From assembly GCA_963716735.1 (NCBI GenBank), contig OY970321.1, positions 2,046,001-2,110,000 of the forward strand: a stretch of DNA of 64,000 nucleotides, given 5' to 3'. Position numbers and translations under genes: made by a program. The notes under the pieces are model-generated. The model was given only the letters and a program-made list of their open reading frames with translations. It did no database searches and was not told where the DNA came from. Below are positions 52,892 through 61,660 of the stretch, piece after piece. The first letter of the stretch is position 1, and each line of letters opens with the position of its first letter. The stretch is from VRUE01 sp963716735. GTDB taxonomy: Bacteria > Actinomycetota > Thermoleophilia > Solirubrobacterales > 70-9.

Positions 52892-54897
52892 GAGCTGCTC
52901 AAGAGGAAGTAGAGGGCGAGCCCGGCGAAGCCGGCGATCAGCAGCAGCGCGTAGCTGCGTACGAAGCCGCTCTGCACGACGCGGACGATGCCGCCGGCAC
53001 TGGAGACGGTCTCCTTGGTGCCGCTGACGAGACCGTCGACGACGACGCGCTCAAAGGTGTTGTTGGCGAAGCGGCCGATCGCCAGCGCGGGCCGCACGAT
53101 CAGCAGGTCGATCGCCTCGTCGAAGTACCACTTGTTGACGGCGAGCAGATAGACGGGACGGAGGCGCCGGCGGAGCAGGGCCGGCAGCTCCGGCCGTGCG
53201 ACCCAGAGGACCCAGGCGAGGCCGATTCCGACCAGCGAGATCACGGCGCCGATCGCGAGGCCGCGCCACTCGGCGCCCACGCTCGGGTGGATCTCGCTCA
53301 GCGGCGAGTCGGCGAAGGCCGGATCGAGGAAGCCGAAGAGGACGTTGTCGACGCCCGGCACCTGGATCAGCCCGGCGAACAGGGCGCCGACGGCGAGCAC
53401 CGCCATCGCCACCGCCATCGGCTTGGACTGCTCGGCGATGTGGTGGTGAGCGCCGGGGAAGCCGACGTCGGTGTCCTCGAGCTCTTCGTTGGCCGGGTTG
53501 ATCGGCGGACCGTGGTACAGCTCGCCAGTGTCGATCAGGTGCTGGGCCTCCTCGCAGGGCTTACCCGGCAGCACCCGGAAGATCAGGCGGAAGGTGTAGA
53601 GCGCGGTGAGCAGGGCGCCGACATAGCCGCCGATCGCCATCCACATGTACATCCCGCCGCGCGCCTCGGCGTAGGCGAGGATCGAGTCCTTGGAGAAGAA
53701 GCCGGAGGTGAGCGGGAAGGCGGCAAGCGCCAGGCCGCCGATCACCAGCATCAGCGAGGTGAACCGCATCGCCTTCCAGAAGCCGCTCATCCGGTCGATG
53801 TCCTGGCGGTTCGCCATCGCCGAGATGATCGAGCCGGCGGTCATGAAGAGCAGCGCCTTGAAGAAGGCGTGGGTCATCAGGTGGAAGAGGCCCTGCGCGT
53901 AGGCGCCGATCGAGACGCCCATGATCATGTAGCCGATCTGGCTCATCGTCGAGTAGGCGATCGCGCGCTTCAGGTCGGTCATCGTCAGCGCGATCGTGCC
54001 CGCGACGAGCAGCGTCGCCAGGCCGACGAAGGCGGCGATGTCGGCGGCCGTCGGGGCGAGGTAGAAGAGGACGTGGGTGCGGGCGATCAGGTAGACGCCG
54101 GCGGTGACCATCGTCGCCGCGTGGATCAGCGAGGAGACCGGGGTCGGCCCCTCCATCGCGTCGGGCAGCCAGGTATGGAAGGGGATCTGCGCCGACTTGG
54201 CGAAGGCGCCGACGAGCAGCAGCAGGCAGATCGCGGTCACCGTCCAGCTGCCCTGCGTGAAGACCTCGGGCGCCTTGGCGAAGACCTCGCCGTATTCGAA
54301 CGTGCCCAGCTCGCGGAAGATCAGGAAGGCGGCGAGGACGAGGCCGATGTCGCCGACCACGTTGATCACGAAGGCCTTCATCCCGGCCTTGGTCGCCGTC
54401 GTGCGCCGGTACCAGAAGCTGATCAACGCGTAGGAGGCGAAGCCGACAAAGGCCCAGCCGACGATCAGCAGGACGAAGTTGCCGGCGAGGACCAGCAGCA
54501 GCATCGAGAAGACGAAGAAGTTGAGGTAGCTGAAGAAGCGGTGGTAGCCCTCGTCGGACTGCATGTAGCCGAACGAGTAGAGGTGGATCAGGGTCGAGAC
54601 CCCAGTGACGACGAGCATCATGAAGACGGAGAGCTGGTCGACGTAGATGCCGAGCTTGACGTCGAGGCCGGCGGCGCTGGCGTAGTCCCAGAGCGAGGAG
54701 GCGTGGTGGCGCGCCTCGGGCTCCTCGCCGAGCAGGTTGACCAGCGCCGCGACCGCGCAGAGGAAGGCGAGGCCGACCGCGGCGGTGCCGACGATGCCGG
54801 CGACGCGACGCGGGATCGCCCGGAAGCCGAGCGAGACGACGAGCGAGCCGAGCAGCGGCAGCAGCAGGACCAGCCAGGCCCAGGTGGTGGCGCTCAT
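52888..54897 (-). CDS. nuoL: NADH-quinone oxidoreductase subunit L
   Basis: 669 residues, the distal antiporter-like subunit with a lateral C-terminal helix. Conserved pieces: VDQLSVFMMLVVTGVSTLIHLYS, WAFVGFASYALISFWY, KSAQIPFHTWLPDAMEGPTPVSSLIHAATMVTAGVYL and FFKALLFMTAGSII. An extra hydrophilic segment (IDTGELYHGPPINPANEELEDTDVG) lies before the last helices. Its start overlaps the nuoK stop by one base. Confidence 0.97.
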   Translation of the reverse strand: MSATTWAWLVLLLPLLGSLVVSLGFRAIPRRVAGIVGTAAVGLAFLCAVAALVNLLGEEPEARHHASSLWDYASAAGLDVKLGIYVDQLSVFMMLVVTGVSTLIHLYSFGYMQSDEGYHRFFSYLNFFVFSMLLLVLAGNFVLLIVGWAFVGFASYALISFWYRRTTATKAGMKAFVINVVGDIGLVLAAFLIFRELGTFEYGEVFAKAPEVFTQGSWTVTAICLLLLVGAFAKSAQIPFHTWLPDAMEGPTPVSSLIHAATMVTAGVYLIARTHVLFYLAPTAADIAAFVGLATLLVAGTIALTMTDLKRAIAYSTMSQIGYMIMGVSIGAYAQGLFHLMTHAFFKALLFMTAGSIISAMANRQDIDRMSGFWKAMRFTSLMLVIGGLALAAFPLTSGFFSKDSILAYAEARGGMYMWMAIGGYVGALLTALYTFRLIFRVLPGKPCEEAQHLIDTGELYHGPPINPANEELEDTDVGFPGAHHHIAEQSKPMAVAMAVLAVGALFAGLIQVPGVDNVLFGFLDPAFADSPLSEIHPSVGAEWRGLAIGAVISLVGIGLAWVLWVARPELPALLRRRLRPVYLLAVNKWYFDEAIDLLIVRPALAIGRFANNTFERVVVDGLVSGTKETVSSAGGIVRVVQSGFVRSYALLLIAGFAGLALYFLLSSS

Positions 54898-55196
54898 CAG
54901 CCCCTCAGCTCCCTGAGCTCATCTACGTCGAGCGGCAGCTTACGCCGGAAGATCGCCACGATCAGCCCCAGCCCGACGACTACCTCACAAGCGGCGACCA
55001 CCATCACGACGATGGCGAAGACCTGCCCTTGCTGATTGCCAACCATCCTGCTGAATGCGACCAGCGCCAGGTTGCCGGCGTTGAGCATCAGCTCCAGGCA
55101 CAGCAGGATGATCACCGGGCTCCTGCGAATCAGGATGCCCATCGCTCCGACGGCGAACAGCAGGCTCGACAAGACCACGTACCACTCGATGTTCAT
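54897..55196 (-). CDS. nuoK: NADH-quinone oxidoreductase subunit K
   Basis: 99 residues, three membrane helices, with the conserved glutamates in CLELMLNAGNLALVAF and AACEVVVGLGLIVAIF, which sit in the E-channel. Normal length. Overlaps nuoJ by 4 bases and nuoL by 1. The long hairpin repeat of the nuoJ tail ends about 75-100 bases upstream of this start in the mRNA (55219-55296). Confidence 0.96.
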   Translation of the reverse strand: MNIEWYVVLSSLLFAVGAMGILIRRSPVIILLCLELMLNAGNLALVAFSRMVGNQQGQVFAIVVMVVAACEVVVGLGLIVAIFRRKLPLDVDELRELRG

Positions 55197-55804
55197 GACG
55201 GGACACCGCCGGCGTGCGAGGGGACCACGGGGGGGTCCTCAGAACGCTCGGCGGGAGCCTCGCTTGAGTGTTCTGAGGACCCCCCCGTGGTCCCCTGCGA
55301 GGGCTCGCGGCGCGCCGCTAGGACGATCGCTCCGACCGCCGCGAGCAGGAGCAGGATCGAAGACGCCTCGAAGGGCAGCAGGAACTTTTCGAGCAGGAGG
55401 TAGCCGATTGCCGCCGGGTCTCCGAAGCCCGCCTTGACGTCGGGGCCGTCGGTGCCGAGGGCGAGGAGGGACGAGGCGAGGACGGCGATTGCGAGCTCGA
55501 TGAAGAGGGCGATGCCGAGCAGTGGGGCGAGGAACTGCTGGCCTGGGATCGGCTCCCAGGCCGACTCCTCGCCGCCGCCGACGTAGGCGACGACGAAGAC
55601 GTAGAGGACCATCACGGCGCCGGCGTAGACGACCACCTGCGCGGCCGCGACGAAGGCCGAGCTGAGCAGCAGGAAGAGGACGGCGAGCGAGAAGAGGTGG
55701 ACGATCAGCGCCAGCACGCTGTAGAAGGGGTTGCGCATCGCGACGACCCCGATCGCGCCGCCGAGGGCGCCGATCGCGGCGGCGAAGAAGAGCACCGCTT
55801 CCAC
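55193..55804 (-). CDS. nuoJ: NADH-quinone oxidoreductase subunit J with hairpin-encoded C-terminal tail
   Basis: 203 residues from the GTG at 55804, whose G is shared with the nuoI TAG stop. Five membrane helices include the pi-bulge helix segment AAQVVVYAGAVMVLYVFVV. After the last helix (SSILLLLAAVGAIVLAARRE) the protein ends in about 35 Ser/Glu/Pro-rich residues (SQGTTGGSSEHSSEAPAERS...). These are encoded by a long perfect inverted repeat and are probably not part of the conserved protein. Confidence 0.94.
   Translation of the reverse strand: MEAVLFFAAAIGALGGAIGVVAMRNPFYSVLALIVHLFSLAVLFLLLSSAFVAAAQVVVYAGAVMVLYVFVVAYVGGGEESAWEPIPGQQFLAPLLGIALFIELAIAVLASSLLALGTDGPDVKAGFGDPAAIGYLLLEKFLLPFEASSILLLLAAVGAIVLAARREPSQGTTGGSSEHSSEAPAERSEDPPVVPSHAGGVPS
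55219..55296. repeat. 78-bp hairpin at the nuoJ 3' end (27-bp perfect arms)
   Basis: Arms 55219-55245 and 55270-55296 are exact complements over 27 bp (core GGACCACGGGGGGGTCCTC). The 24-base loop contains GCTC-GGCGG-GAGC. It lies within codons about 170-195 of nuoJ and just ahead of the nuoK start on the polycistronic mRNA. Confidence 0.92.
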
Positions 55805-56349
55805 TACTCGCCCTCGGCTTTCAGCGGCGTCCGCTCGAGCGGCTCGGCGAGCAGCATCTCCTTGGTGAAGATCAGGTTCTCGCGGTCGTAGTCGGCCATC
55901 TCGTAGTCGTGGCCCATCGTGATCGCGTCGAAGGGGCAGGCGATCTCGCAGTAGCCGCAGAAGATGCAGCGCGAGAGGTTGATCTCGTAGACGGCGGCGT
56001 AGCGCTCGCCGGCCGAGACGCGATCGCCGGGGATGTTCTCGGCGGCGACGACGCGAATGCAGTCGGCCGGGCAGGCAGCGGCGCAGAGCGAGCAGCCGAC
56101 GCACTTCTCCAAGCCGGTGTCCTCGAACTTGTGCAGTTTGTGGCGGCCGCGGAAACGCGGGTAGACCGGCGTCTTCTCCTCCGGGTACTGGATCGTCATC
56201 GGTCCCTCGATCAGCCGCGCCATCGTCGTCTTCAGCCCGCGCAGCGTCTCGCCGAAGGCGCGGTAGGCGCCGCCGACTCCGCCCGGCTCGGGCCCGCGCT
56301 GGACCTCGATCACGCTGTCGTCCTTCAGGTAGGGGAACCGCTCGCTCAC
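55804..56349 (-). CDS. nuoI: NADH-quinone oxidoreductase subunit I (2 x 4Fe-4S)
   Basis: 181 residues from the GTG at 56349. Two 8-Fe ferredoxin-type motifs: CVGCSLCAAACPADCI and CIFCGYCEIACPFDAI, ligating clusters N6a and N6b between NuoG and NuoB. N-terminal amphipathic helix region GETLRGLKTTMARLIEGPMTIQYPEEK. Overlaps nuoH by 4 bases and nuoJ by 1. Confidence 0.97.
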   Translation of the reverse strand: MSERFPYLKDDSVIEVQRGPEPGGVGGAYRAFGETLRGLKTTMARLIEGPMTIQYPEEKTPVYPRFRGRHKLHKFEDTGLEKCVGCSLCAAACPADCIRVVAAENIPGDRVSAGERYAAVYEINLSRCIFCGYCEIACPFDAITMGHDYEMADYDRENLIFTKEMLLAEPLERTPLKAEGE

Positions 56350-57344
56350 GTCACCACCACCAGGACGGCGGTGATGAGGACGTTGAGCGTGGCCAGCGGC
56401 AGCAGCACCTTCCAGCCGAGGCTCATCAGCTGGTCGTAGCGCAGCCGCGGCAGCGTCGCCCGCACCCAGATGAAGAAGAAGACGAGGCCAAAGATCTTCG
56501 TCAGCATCCAGATCGGGTCGAGCCAGCCCGGGCCCGGGCCCATCCAACCCCCGAGGAAGATCGCCGCGCCGACTCCGCAGACGACGATGATCTCCAGGTA
56601 CTCGACCATCAGGAAGCTGCCGAACCGCATCCCCCCGTACTCGGTCATGAAGCCCTGGACGAGTTCGGCATCCGCCTCGGGCATGTCGAACGGGGTGCGG
56701 TTGGTCTCGGCGAAGCCGGCCAGCATGAAGATCAGGAAGCCGACGAGCTGCGGAACGACGAACCAGATGGCGCCCTGGGCGTGGACGATGTCGACCAGCG
56801 AGAGCGAGCCGCCCATGATGATCGCGCCGAGCAGGGCCAGGCCCATCGAGACCTCGTAGGAGATCAGCTGAGCGGCGCCACGCATCGCGCCGAGCAGGCT
56901 GTACTTCGAGCCGGAGGACCAGCCGCCGAGGAGCAGGCCGTAGAAGCCGAGCGAGCCGACGGCGAAGAAGTAGAGGATGGCGATCGGCACGTCGATCCCG
57001 TAGAGGCCGACGCCGCCCTGGACGTCGCCCCAGGGAATGATCGCCAGCGCCATCACGGCGGAGAGGACCGGCAGGAGTGGCCCGAGCACGTAGAGCATCG
57101 GAATCGCGTTGGCGGGCCGGAAGCCCTGCTTGCTGATCAGTTTGAAGAGGTCCGCCAGCGGCTGCAGCAGGCCGAAGGGGCCAACCCGGTTGGGGCCGTA
57201 GCGGTGCTGGAAGCGGCCGATCAGCTTGCGCTCGACCACCGTCATGATCGGCACGATCCCGAAGATCACGGCGAAGATCACCAGCGACTTGACGACCATG
57301 ATCCAGGTTGCTTCGACGAACTGCGTGTCGGCGAGCGGCAGCAT
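56346..57344 (-). CDS. nuoH: NADH-quinone oxidoreductase subunit H
   Basis: 332 residues, eight or nine membrane helices, forming the quinone chamber with NuoB/NuoD. Signature blocks: VERKLIGRFQHRYGPNRVGPFGLLQPLADLFKL and FAETNRTPFDMPEADAELVQGFMTEYGGM. The start overlaps the nuoG stop by one base. Confidence 0.97.
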   Translation of the reverse strand: MLPLADTQFVEATWIMVVKSLVIFAVIFGIVPIMTVVERKLIGRFQHRYGPNRVGPFGLLQPLADLFKLISKQGFRPANAIPMLYVLGPLLPVLSAVMALAIIPWGDVQGGVGLYGIDVPIAILYFFAVGSLGFYGLLLGGWSSGSKYSLLGAMRGAAQLISYEVSMGLALLGAIIMGGSLSLVDIVHAQGAIWFVVPQLVGFLIFMLAGFAETNRTPFDMPEADAELVQGFMTEYGGMRFGSFLMVEYLEIIVVCGVGAAIFLGGWMGPGPGWLDPIWMLTKIFGLVFFFIWVRATLPRLRYDQLMSLGWKVLLPLATLNVLITAVLVVVT

Positions 57345-59761
57345 CAGCCGGTGACCTTCTCGATCGTGACGGCGACCGGCGAGCCGTTGAGCAGGCCGTT
57401 GGCGTTGTCCTCGGCGGTGCCCTCGATCAGGAAGCAGACCCCCTGCTCGATCCGTTCCCTGATCGTCACCTGAGCACGCACGGTCGTGCCGTTCTGCGAG
57501 ACGTCAACCGCGTCGCCGCCCTTCAGTCCAAGCTGCTCGGCGTCAGCCAGCGACAGCTCAACCCGTTGCTGCGGCTGGAGGAACTTCAGCGGTGGATTCA
57601 GCTCCGTGATCGGTCCCGCCCACAGGTCTCGGTAGGTGCCGAGGACGAGCGATCCGGGGTCGCTCGGCTCGCCTTCGCGAGGGGTTCCGATCGACCCCGG
57701 ATCGCTCGTCCTCGCAGCTTGCGGCAGCTTCGAGGCGGCGTCGCGGTCTTGCCAGCGCACGCCTCTGCCCGCAATCTCCGAATCGTCGATGCCCGCGTAG
57801 AACGGGACCGCGTTGGCTAGCGCTGCGAGCGCCGAGGGCTGGGAGGTCACACCCGTGTCATGCCCAAGAGCCAAGGACAGCTCCGCAAGCACTCCCCAGT
57901 TTGGGCGGATGTCGCCGGGGCGCGAAGCGCTGGGGCGCACTCGTTGCAGTCGTCCGTCTGGGTGGGTGACGGTCCCGTCTTTCTCAGCGTGCGTCTCGAG
58001 CGGGAAAACGACGTCGGCCATTTTGGTCGTCGCGTTCTCGAAGGTGGAGAAGACGACGAGGTGGTCCGCTGCCGCCAATGCTCGTTTCCAAGCTTCCGTG
58101 TCCGGGAAGTCGCGCAGCGGGTCGACGCCGAAGAGGAGGAGGGTCTTGAGCTCGCCCGACTCGAGGGCCGCGCGGATCTCCTCCGTGTCCTTCCCGACGA
58201 GCTTCACGTTCGACCCCTGTGAGGGGCTCAACGTGAAGCTCGTCTCGCTCAGGCCCGGGCCGGCGTCCGGCAGGCAGCCGGCCTCGCGCAGGCCGCGGGC
58301 GTTGGTCAGGTCGGGGATCTCAAGCAGGCCGCTGCCCTCCTTGCTTGTCAGGTCCAGGGCACTCGCCAGGTCGAGTAAGGCGGTCGTCGCACCTTCGCCC
58401 TCCCGGGCGATGCGCTCTCCCCAGAGGACCACGACCCGCTCGGCGCCGCGCAGGACGTCGTCCTGGGCCAGTTCGGAGAGAACGGCCGTCGCGTTGCCCG
58501 GCGTGTACCGGTAGGTCGCCTGGGCGCCGCCATCGAGGGTCGTCGGGCGGTCGGTTGCGACAACAAGCTTGGCGCCGTTGCGGCGCATCGCCTTGCGGAT
58601 GCGCAGGTCGAGGATCGGCGAGCTGTTGAGGGGATCGGAGCCGACGACCAGGATCGCGTCGGCGGCGTCGATGTCGCGGACCCGGGCGGAAAGATCCGGC
58701 TGGGCCAGGCGCAGGAGGGTGTTCCGCGACGGGCCGCGCGAGATCCGCGACTCGATGTGGGGCGAGCCGAGCGCCTCGCGGAGGATGCGCTGGACCAGGT
58801 AGCCCTCCTCATTAGAGGCGTCGCCGGCGATTGCCGCGGTCTCAGCGCCGCCGGCCTTCAGCGCCGCTGCCGCCTTGGCGATCGCCTCGTCCCAGTCGGT
58901 GGCGCCGCCACGCAGTCGTGGCGCGCCGACCCGCTCCTCGGCGGCGAACATCTCGAAGCCGTAGCGGCCGCGGTCGCAGAGCCAGCCGTCGTCGACGTCG
59001 GGGTTGTCGCGGGCGATCACCCGCTTCACCTGCTCGTCGCGGACGGTGAAGCTGACGTTGCACTGGCTCGGGCAGAGCGTGCAGACCGATCCCGCCTGCT
59101 CGATGTCCCAGGGCCGGGCGCGGAAGCGGTAGGTGTAGCTGGTCAGGGCCCCGACCGGGCAGAGGTCGGTGATGTTGCCGTGGAAGGGGTCGACATAGGG
59201 CCGGTCGTCGAAGGTACCGACGAAGGTGCGGTCGCCGCGCTCGAGCAGCTGCAGCTGGGAGTCCTCGGAGATCTCCTGGCTGAAGCGCACACAGCGGTAG
59301 CAGAGGATGCAGCGCTCGCGGTCGATCGCGACCAGAGGGGAGAGCTCGATCGGCTTCTCGAAGTGCCGCTTCTGGTCGGTCATGCGGCTCTTGCCCGGAC
59401 CCCAGCCCTGCGTGATGTCCTGCAGCGGGCACTCGCCGCCTTTGTCGCAGACGGGGCAGTCCAGCGGGTGGTTGACGAGCAGGAACTCGACCACGGCGCT
59501 CTGCGCGTGCTTGACCTGCTCGGTGCGGGTGTGGACGACCATGCCATCGCGGACCGGGGTCGAGCAGGAGGTCTGCAGTTTCGGGATCCCCTCGATCTCG
59601 ACCAGGCACATGCGGCAGGCGCCGACCGGGTCGCCGAGTTTGGGCTCGTAACAGAAGACCGGGATCTCGACGTCGCCGCGCTTGGCCGCGTCGTGGAGCA
59701 TCTCGCCCTCGGTCGCGCTCACCTCCCGACCGTCGATGATCAGCGCCACCTCGCGGCTCAC
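57344..59761 (-). CDS. nuoG: NADH-quinone oxidoreductase subunit G
   Basis: 805 residues from the GTG at 59761, overlapping nuoF by 4 bases. Cluster motifs in order: 2Fe-2S (CYEPKLGDPVGACRMC...CSTPV), N-terminal 4Fe-4S with His (NHPLDCPVCDKGGECPL), RCILCYRCVRFSQE, and CTLCPSQCNVSF...GWLCDRGRYG, i.e. the extra N7 cluster is kept. The molybdopterin-like domain follows without cofactor function. Two long hairpins lie in the coding sequence (codons about 505-521 and 682-707), in poorly conserved stretches. Confidence 0.96.
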   Translation of the reverse strand: MSREVALIIDGREVSATEGEMLHDAAKRGDVEIPVFCYEPKLGDPVGACRMCLVEIEGIPKLQTSCSTPVRDGMVVHTRTEQVKHAQSAVVEFLLVNHPLDCPVCDKGGECPLQDITQGWGPGKSRMTDQKRHFEKPIELSPLVAIDRERCILCYRCVRFSQEISEDSQLQLLERGDRTFVGTFDDRPYVDPFHGNITDLCPVGALTSYTYRFRARPWDIEQAGSVCTLCPSQCNVSFTVRDEQVKRVIARDNPDVDDGWLCDRGRYGFEMFAAEERVGAPRLRGGATDWDEAIAKAAAALKAGGAETAAIAGDASNEEGYLVQRILREALGSPHIESRISRGPSRNTLLRLAQPDLSARVRDIDAADAILVVGSDPLNSSPILDLRIRKAMRRNGAKLVVATDRPTTLDGGAQATYRYTPGNATAVLSELAQDDVLRGAERVVVLWGERIAREGEGATTALLDLASALDLTSKEGSGLLEIPDLTNARGLREAGCLPDAGPGLSETSFTLSPSQGSNVKLVGKDTEEIRAALESGELKTLLLFGVDPLRDFPDTEAWKRALAAADHLVVFSTFENATTKMADVVFPLETHAEKDGTVTHPDGRLQRVRPSASRPGDIRPNWGVLAELSLALGHDTGVTSQPSALAALANAVPFYAGIDDSEIAGRGVRWQDRDAASKLPQAARTSDPGSIGTPREGEPSDPGSLVLGTYRDLWAGPITELNPPLKFLQPQQRVELSLADAEQLGLKGGDAVDVSQNGTTVRAQVTIRERIEQGVCFLIEGTAEDNANGLLNGSPVAVTIEKVTG
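57640..57714. repeat. 75-bp hairpin inside nuoG (23-bp perfect arms)
   Basis: Arms 57640-57662 and 57692-57714 are exact complements (left arm starts CGAGGACGAGCGATCCGGGG). The 29-base loop has a CTCG/CGAG stem. It encodes a Ser/Pro/Gly-rich linker with a repeated (S/T)SDPGS motif on both arms. Confidence 0.92.
58197..58245. repeat. 49-bp hairpin inside nuoG (15-bp perfect arms)
   Basis: GACGAGCTTCACGTT (58197-58211) and AACGTGAAGCTCGTC (58231-58245) pair perfectly. After a 3x3 internal loop, CCCCT and AGGGG pair around GTG. Codons about 505-521 of nuoG. Confidence 0.9.
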
Positions 59762-61080
59762 GTCGCAGCCCCCAGAGTCTCGGGCACGCCCTGTACAGCG
59801 GCGATCGGGCTCGCCTCCGCGGCGCTGGCGATTACGTCTTCGAACTCTGGCCTGAACTTTTTCACCATCGCGCTGACCGGCATCGCCATCGAGTCGCCGA
59901 GCACGCAGAGGCAGTGGCCCATGATGTTTTCCTGGACCGAGCTGATGATGTCGAGGTCCATCGGGGTCGCCTCGCCGCGCACGACCCGTTCCAGCATCTT
60001 CACCGTCCAGTTGGTGCCCTCGCGGCATGGGGTGCACTTGCCGCAGGACTCGTGGTGGTAGAAGCGAGCCGTGCGCAGCGCCATGTGCGGGATAGAGACG
60101 CTGTCGTCGGCGACGATGATCGAGCCCGAGCCCAGCATCGAGCCGGCTTCGGCCATCGCCTCGAAGCTGTAGGGAAGATCCATGCCCTCCTCGGCGGTAA
60201 GGACCGGGGAGGAGGACCCGCCCGGGTAGAAGGCCTTGATCTCGCGTCCCTCCAGCGGACCGCCGGCGAGGTCGTAGATCAGCTCGCGGGTCGGGATCCC
60301 CAGCTCGACCTCGAAGTTGCCGGGGCGCCGCACGCCGCCGGAGACCGAGACCACCTTGGTCCCCGGCGACTGCCCGGTGCCGAAGCCTTTGAACCAGTCG
60401 GCGCCGTGGGCGACGATCCGCGGCACGTTGGAGAGGGTCTCGACGTTGTTGATCAGGGTCGGCCCGCCGTAGAGGCCCTGCACCGCGGGGAAGGGCGGCT
60501 TCAGCCGCGGGTTGCCGCGCTTGCCCTCGAGCGCGTCGAGCAGCGCCGTCTCCTCGCCGCAGATGTAGGCGCCGGCGCCGCGGTGGACGATCAGCTCGAG
60601 GTCGTGGCGGCTGCCGAGGATGTCTTTGCCGAGATAGCCCCCCTCGTAGGCTTCGGCGACCGCGGCATCGAGGATGTCGGCCTGCAGGTCGTACTCGCCG
60701 CGGATGAAGATGAAGGCGTGGCCGGCGCCGGCGGCGATCGCGGCGATCGCGATCCCCTCGATCAGCTGGTGCGGGTTGCGCTGCATCAGCTCCCGGTCCT
60801 TGAAGGCGCCGGGCTCGGACTCATCCGCGTTGCAGCAGAGGTACTTGGCCATGTCGCCGCGCGGCAGGAAGGAGGCCTTTTTGCCCATCGAGAAGCCGGC
60901 GCCGCCGCGCCCGCGCAGGCCGGAGTCTTCGAGCTCCTTGAGGATCTCGTCGGCCTCCAGCTCGCGGTAGGCCTTCTCCAGGGTCGCGTAGCCGCCGTAA
61001 CTCTTGTAGCCGGCGAGGGTGCGCAACGCCGGATCCTCGGCGTGCTCGAGCAGGACGCGCGTCTCAGGCACCGGCGTCAC
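59758..61080 (-). CDS. nuoF: NADH-quinone oxidoreductase subunit F (NADH/FMN)
   Basis: 440 residues from the GTG at 61080 (a second in-frame GTG at 61071 is possible). NADH/FMN site: GLRGRGGAGFSMGKKASFLP, CNADESEPGAFKDRELM, GAGAYICGEETALLDALEGKRGNPRLKPPFPA. The N3 cluster ligands are in ESCGKCTPCREG and CLCVLGDS. Overlaps nuoE by 17 bases. Confidence 0.97.
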   Translation of the reverse strand: MTPVPETRVLLEHAEDPALRTLAGYKSYGGYATLEKAYRELEADEILKELEDSGLRGRGGAGFSMGKKASFLPRGDMAKYLCCNADESEPGAFKDRELMQRNPHQLIEGIAIAAIAAGAGHAFIFIRGEYDLQADILDAAVAEAYEGGYLGKDILGSRHDLELIVHRGAGAYICGEETALLDALEGKRGNPRLKPPFPAVQGLYGGPTLINNVETLSNVPRIVAHGADWFKGFGTGQSPGTKVVSVSGGVRRPGNFEVELGIPTRELIYDLAGGPLEGREIKAFYPGGSSSPVLTAEEGMDLPYSFEAMAEAGSMLGSGSIIVADDSVSIPHMALRTARFYHHESCGKCTPCREGTNWTVKMLERVVRGEATPMDLDIISSVQENIMGHCLCVLGDSMAMPVSAMVKKFRPEFEDVIASAAEASPIAAVQGVPETLGAAT

Positions 61081-61660
61081 CTGCCAGCGGTCGTTTCTCC
61101 AGGGCTTTCGCGGGCAGCACGTCCTCGCCCGCCAGCAGCTGCTCGATCGCCGTCGTCGCCTCCGCTGCCTCCAGCGGGCCGAAGTAACGCTCGTCGATCG
61201 AGGCCATCGGGGCGATGTCGCAGGCACCGAGGCACTCGAAGCCGGTGACGAAGACGTCGTCGGCGCCGTCGGCGGCGGCGCGGAAGGCGTCGAGCAGCTC
61301 GTCGCCGCCGCGCATCCAGCAGCTGATGTTGGTGCAGACGGCGACTTTGTAGGAGCCGACCGGCTCGGTGTGCAGCAGGTCGTAGAACGACGCCACCGAC
61401 TCCAGATAGGCGGGCGTCACCCGCATCACCGCGGCGGCCTGCCGGATCCCCTCCGGCGTGCACCACCCATAGAGCCGCTGCACCGCCCAGAGCGCCGGGA
61501 TCGAGACCGAGTGCTTGTCCGGGTAGCGGCCGATCAGCGTCTCGATCCGCTCGCGCAGCTCCGGCGGGCACTCGACTTCGTGCAGCTCGGGGATCGCCTC
61601 GGGGCTGCGGTCGGGGACGCGCCCTTCGCTGACCGCGCGATCGACGGGGAAATCGCTCAC
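61064..61660 (-). CDS. nuoE: NADH-quinone oxidoreductase subunit E (2Fe-2S)
   Basis: 198 residues. Cluster N1a ligands are in VCTNISCWMRGG and FECLGACDIAP. The thioredoxin-like fold is preceded by the helical part PDKHSVSIPALWAVQRLYGWCTPEGI. A C-terminal extension (LLAGEDVLPAKALEKRPLAGDAGA) overlaps the nuoF start. Confidence 0.96.
   Translation of the reverse strand: MSDFPVDRAVSEGRVPDRSPEAIPELHEVECPPELRERIETLIGRYPDKHSVSIPALWAVQRLYGWCTPEGIRQAAAVMRVTPAYLESVASFYDLLHTEPVGSYKVAVCTNISCWMRGGDELLDAFRAAADGADDVFVTGFECLGACDIAPMASIDERYFGPLEAAEATTAIEQLLAGEDVLPAKALEKRPLAGDAGA

Noticed and set aside
53287..55035. 582-residue open frame antisense to nuoL
   Set aside because: Shadow of nuoL codons; no motif or ribosome-binding site.
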